Assembly: GCF_000334895.1 (NCBI RefSeq)
Contig: NZ_BAFM01000002.1
Location: 124,001-188,000, forward strand
Reading direction: 5' to 3'
From: Halococcus agarilyticus
GTDB taxonomy: Archaea; Halobacteriota; Halobacteria; Halobacteriales; Halococcaceae
Length of the DNA: 64,000 nucleotides
The first letter of the stretch is position 1, and each line of letters begins with the position of its first letter. The notes below the pieces were generated by a model. It was not told the DNA's origin and searched no databases. It was given only the letters and a program-made list of their open reading frames with translations. A program made the position numbers and the translations under genes. Of the stretch, positions 62,128 to 64,000 are shown piece after piece.

Positions 62128-62650
62128 CGCTCTCCCCGTCGGTCGTTGCCTCCGGTTCAGTGTCGTCGGTATCCTCGGCCGCGTTCTCGCTTTCCTCCCT
62201 GTCCTCGCTTCCGTCGGCTTCGTCGCCCTCCCGTCTCGATCGCCCGCCGATCCGCGGTCTGGCCCCGATTCCCGGTTCCGAGGCGGGACTCTCGTCGTCG
62301 TAGTCGGTGTCCGAATCGCTTTCGTCGCTCGTGATCGGCGGTTCGGCGAGCCACGACCCGCTTTCGTTGATCGGCGGCGGGTCGTCCTCGTCGTCGACCT
62401 CCTCGATCGGGGTCCGGTCGGAGGCCGCCTCGACCCGGCGCATGTCGGTGCCGTCGGGGAACTCGAGGCCGTACTCCGCGGCGGTCTCGAAGGAGGCGAG
62501 CGCCGCTCGGAGCTGGATCCCGAGGAGTTCGGTGTCACCCACCGAGACCGCGATGTCGGCGTTGATGACCACGCCCTTGTCGAGCAACATCTCGACCACG
62601 TCCGCGAGACTGTCGCTTCGCCGCGTCGGACCGCCGCCGCGCTCACTCAT
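62114..62650 (-). CDS. gvpJ: Gas vesicle protein GvpJ with long acidic tail
   Basis: A 178-residue protein. The GvpA/J core is at about 14-60 (LADVVEMLLDKGVVINADIAVSVGDTELLGIQLRAALASFETA). The remaining 110 residues are Asp/Glu/Ser-rich and low-complexity, with a short basic patch (RPRIGGRSRR). Known GvpJ proteins are about 110-115 residues, so this tail is unusually long. Its start overlaps the upstream gene by 8 nt. Confidence 0.9.
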   Translation of the reverse strand: MSERGGGPTRRSDSLADVVEMLLDKGVVINADIAVSVGDTELLGIQLRAALASFETAAEYGLEFPDGTDMRRVEAASDRTPIEEVDDEDDPPPINESGSWLAEPPITSDESDSDTDYDDESPASEPGIGARPRIGGRSRREGDEADGSEDREESENAAEDTDDTEPEATTDGESDDED

Positions 62651-63665
62651 CGTCGCCCTCCGCCGTCCGGTCGAGGCGTGATCCGTAGAGCCGTGGCCGG
62701 TTCGGGGCCGACGAGTAGCGCGTCTCCTCGGGCACCGTCGAGAACGCCGCTCGGCCGCTCATGTCGTTCCGCGAGGTCGGGATCGAGGAGTACGCCGTCG
62801 GGTTCCGCGACTCCGGCTGTTCGACGTCCTCGGTCCGTGCTTCGTTTTCCTCCTTGAGCTCCTTGACGCGCTCTCTCGTGTCGAGCAGGCTCTCCCTGAA
62901 CTCCTCGACCGCGTCGCTGAGCTTCGACTGGACCCGCTGCTGGATGGTCTCGGTCGGGACGTCGATATCGTCGCGCTCGCTCCCGCCCTCGGCGTCGGCG
63001 TTGACGTCGGCTGTACCGCTGGCACCCCCACCCTCGATACTGCCGGCGTCGTCGCCGTCGGCATCGTCGTCGCCCACGAGCTCGCGGAGTTTCGCCATCG
63101 GCCCTTTCTCGTCGTCCTCGTCGTCGGTCAGTTCGTCGGTCGCGTCGTCGAACTCGCGCTTGTTCCGCCAGAACTCCCGGACGTCGACCGTATCCCAGAG
63201 TTTCCCGAGTTCGACGACCTGGAGGAGCTTTCGGTACTTCACGGCCTCGCCGGGGTCGCCCTCCGCGATCGCCTCGGGGACCTCGCTCGCGTCGATCGCG
63301 TCCGGCAGCTCCGAGAGGTCGACGGCGTCCGGGAGGTCGGTGAGATCGATGGTTTCGAGGAGCTCCTCGATCTCCTCGACGACCGCGATGAGGTCCTCGA
63401 CGTCCTCCTGTACCTCCTCGAACGGGTGGTCGCTCTCGTGGGCGGTGAGCAGCGCGTCGACGTCGCCCATCGCGCGGTCGAGCAGGTCGTCGAGATCGCG
63501 GTCGGGTACGTTCCCGTCGTCGGTCGACGGCTCGTCAGCTTCGTCGGCCACCTCGTCGCCCCCGGTGCTCCCTTCATCCGTTTCCTCGACCGTCTCGGAC
63601 AGATCGTCGAGCGTCTCCGCGACGTCCTCGACGTCCTCGCGACCCTCGACCGACTGGTCGCTCAC
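62643..63665 (-). CDS. Gas-vesicle-cluster acidic protein at the gvpI position
   Basis: A 340-residue protein. The N-terminal 60 residues are very acidic. A central helical part follows (MGDVDALLTAHESDHPFEEVQEDVEDL), then repeated short motifs LTDLPDAVDLSELPDAIDASEVPEAI, and KYRKLLQVVELGKLWDTVDVREFWRNKR. Residues about 240-285 form a coiled coil (QQRVQSKLSDAVEEFRESLLDTRERVKELKEE). The last 50 residues are Ser/Arg/Pro-rich (SSIPTSRNDMSGRAAFSTVPEETRYSS). It occupies the place of gvpI but is more than twice as long. Whether it is GvpI is unproven. Confidence 0.6.
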   Translation of the reverse strand: MSDQSVEGREDVEDVAETLDDLSETVEETDEGSTGGDEVADEADEPSTDDGNVPDRDLDDLLDRAMGDVDALLTAHESDHPFEEVQEDVEDLIAVVEEIEELLETIDLTDLPDAVDLSELPDAIDASEVPEAIAEGDPGEAVKYRKLLQVVELGKLWDTVDVREFWRNKREFDDATDELTDDEDDEKGPMAKLRELVGDDDADGDDAGSIEGGGASGTADVNADAEGGSERDDIDVPTETIQQRVQSKLSDAVEEFRESLLDTRERVKELKEENEARTEDVEQPESRNPTAYSSIPTSRNDMSGRAAFSTVPEETRYSSAPNRPRLYGSRLDRTAEGDDE

Positions 63666-63669
63666 GGCA

Positions 63670-64000
63670 TCACCCGTCCTCCGAGCGCTCCTCGAGTTCG
63701 GTCATCAATTGATCGGCGAGCGACTGGAGCTCGTCGGTCGACATCTCGTCGAGGTCCTCGGGCGGCTCGGACGAGGTGTTCTCCGCGTCCTCGTCGGCCG
63801 TATCGCCGGTGTCGTCGCCACCGGTCGTCCCGCTCACGAGACTCTCGGCGGCCCCCTCGATGTCGGTCGTCTCGAGATAGCTCACCAGCAGCGTGACCAT
63901 CCGTTCGTCGAGGTCGACGTTCCGGCCGAGGATCTCGCCCAGCCGCCGGCCGACGAGGCCACCGAGCGTCCGGCCGAGCGACTCGCCGACCTCGGGGAGA
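63670..64000 (-). CDS. Gas-vesicle-cluster protein, N-terminus outside the window
   Basis: The frame is open at the right edge and ends at 63670, so the 109 C-terminal residues are visible. The visible start is LPEVGESLGRTLGGLVGRRLGEILGRNVDLDERMVTLLVSYLETTDIEGAAESLVSG, a helical segment. An acidic Ser/Thr stretch and a helix (STDELQSLADQLMTELEERSEDG) follow. The stop lies 4 nt before the next ATG. By position it could correspond to gvpH, but no Hsp20-like domain is visible in this part. Confidence 0.55.
   Translation of the reverse strand, partial: LPEVGESLGRTLGGLVGRRLGEILGRNVDLDERMVTLLVSYLETTDIEGAAESLVSGTTGGDDTGDTADEDAENTSSEPPEDLDEMSTDELQSLADQLMTELEERSEDG

Overview
The window is chromosomal DNA from an extremely halophilic archaeon (class Halobacteria). 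The signs are high G+C, acidic proteins with Asp/Glu-rich tails, many genes that begin about 27 nt downstream of a TATA-like box (leaderless transcription), twin-arginine lipoprotein signals, a PGF-CTERM surface-sorting tail, Sec61beta, a Bat-type regulator, Trk potassium uptake and gas-vesicle genes of haloarchaeal type. I cannot fix the genus from the sequence alone.

Layout. 1-6.3 kb: end of a Thr-rich, sequon-rich secreted protein, an enolase-superfamily enzyme, a universal stress protein, an orphan transposase-type winged helix, two membrane proteins and an MFS transporter. 6.4-11.9 kb: two ABC-2 export systems on the minus strand with a Yip1-family membrane protein between them. 12-17.7 kb: a DUF4129-DUF58-membrane protein operon and, across a 954-nt gap without a gene, a divergently placed MoxR ATPase. 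17.7-20 kb: tRNA-Ser(CGA) followed by two partial copies of its 3' end, two small genes, a decayed lipoprotein gene, an intergenic repeat module carrying four hairpins, and engB. 20-28.6 kb: DUF389 protein, PrsW-family protease, BNR-repeat protein, then TrkA, TrkH and a TrkA-domain potassium channel. 28.6-35 kb: uvrA, an AbrB/PIN/HIT operon, an SDR enzyme and ROK glucokinase. 35-45.6 kb: mostly housekeeping genes (cupin, LVIVD surface protein, NOG1-type GTPase, hisE, bifunctional nuclease, pdxT, Sec61beta, thioredoxin), a second HTH/PIN pair, trehalose synthesis (otsA-otsB) and RNase HI.

45.6-51.2 kb looks like an accessory island: a flippase that starts at TTG, an asparagine-synthetase-like amidotransferase whose N-terminal Cys nucleophile is replaced by Thr, and an ATP-grasp ligase, set among long AT-richer spacers. 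A 31-codon leaderless ORF ends inside the start codon of the amidotransferase gene. This is the best candidate for an undescribed system, probably export and amide-bond modification of a surface or secreted molecule. 51.2-59.3 kb: a Bat-type HTH regulator, a complete dipeptide/oligopeptide ABC importer operon, and a DMT-family transporter. 59.3-64 kb: three small haloarchaeal proteins, then a tightly overlapping gas-vesicle segment (minus strand, from the right edge: two acidic proteins, GvpJ, GvpK, GvpL, GvpM) that runs off the window. The structural gene gvpA is not in the window.

Across the window, several genes are preceded by a short ORF whose stop codon overlaps the start of the main gene, which may allow coupled translation from leaderless transcripts.
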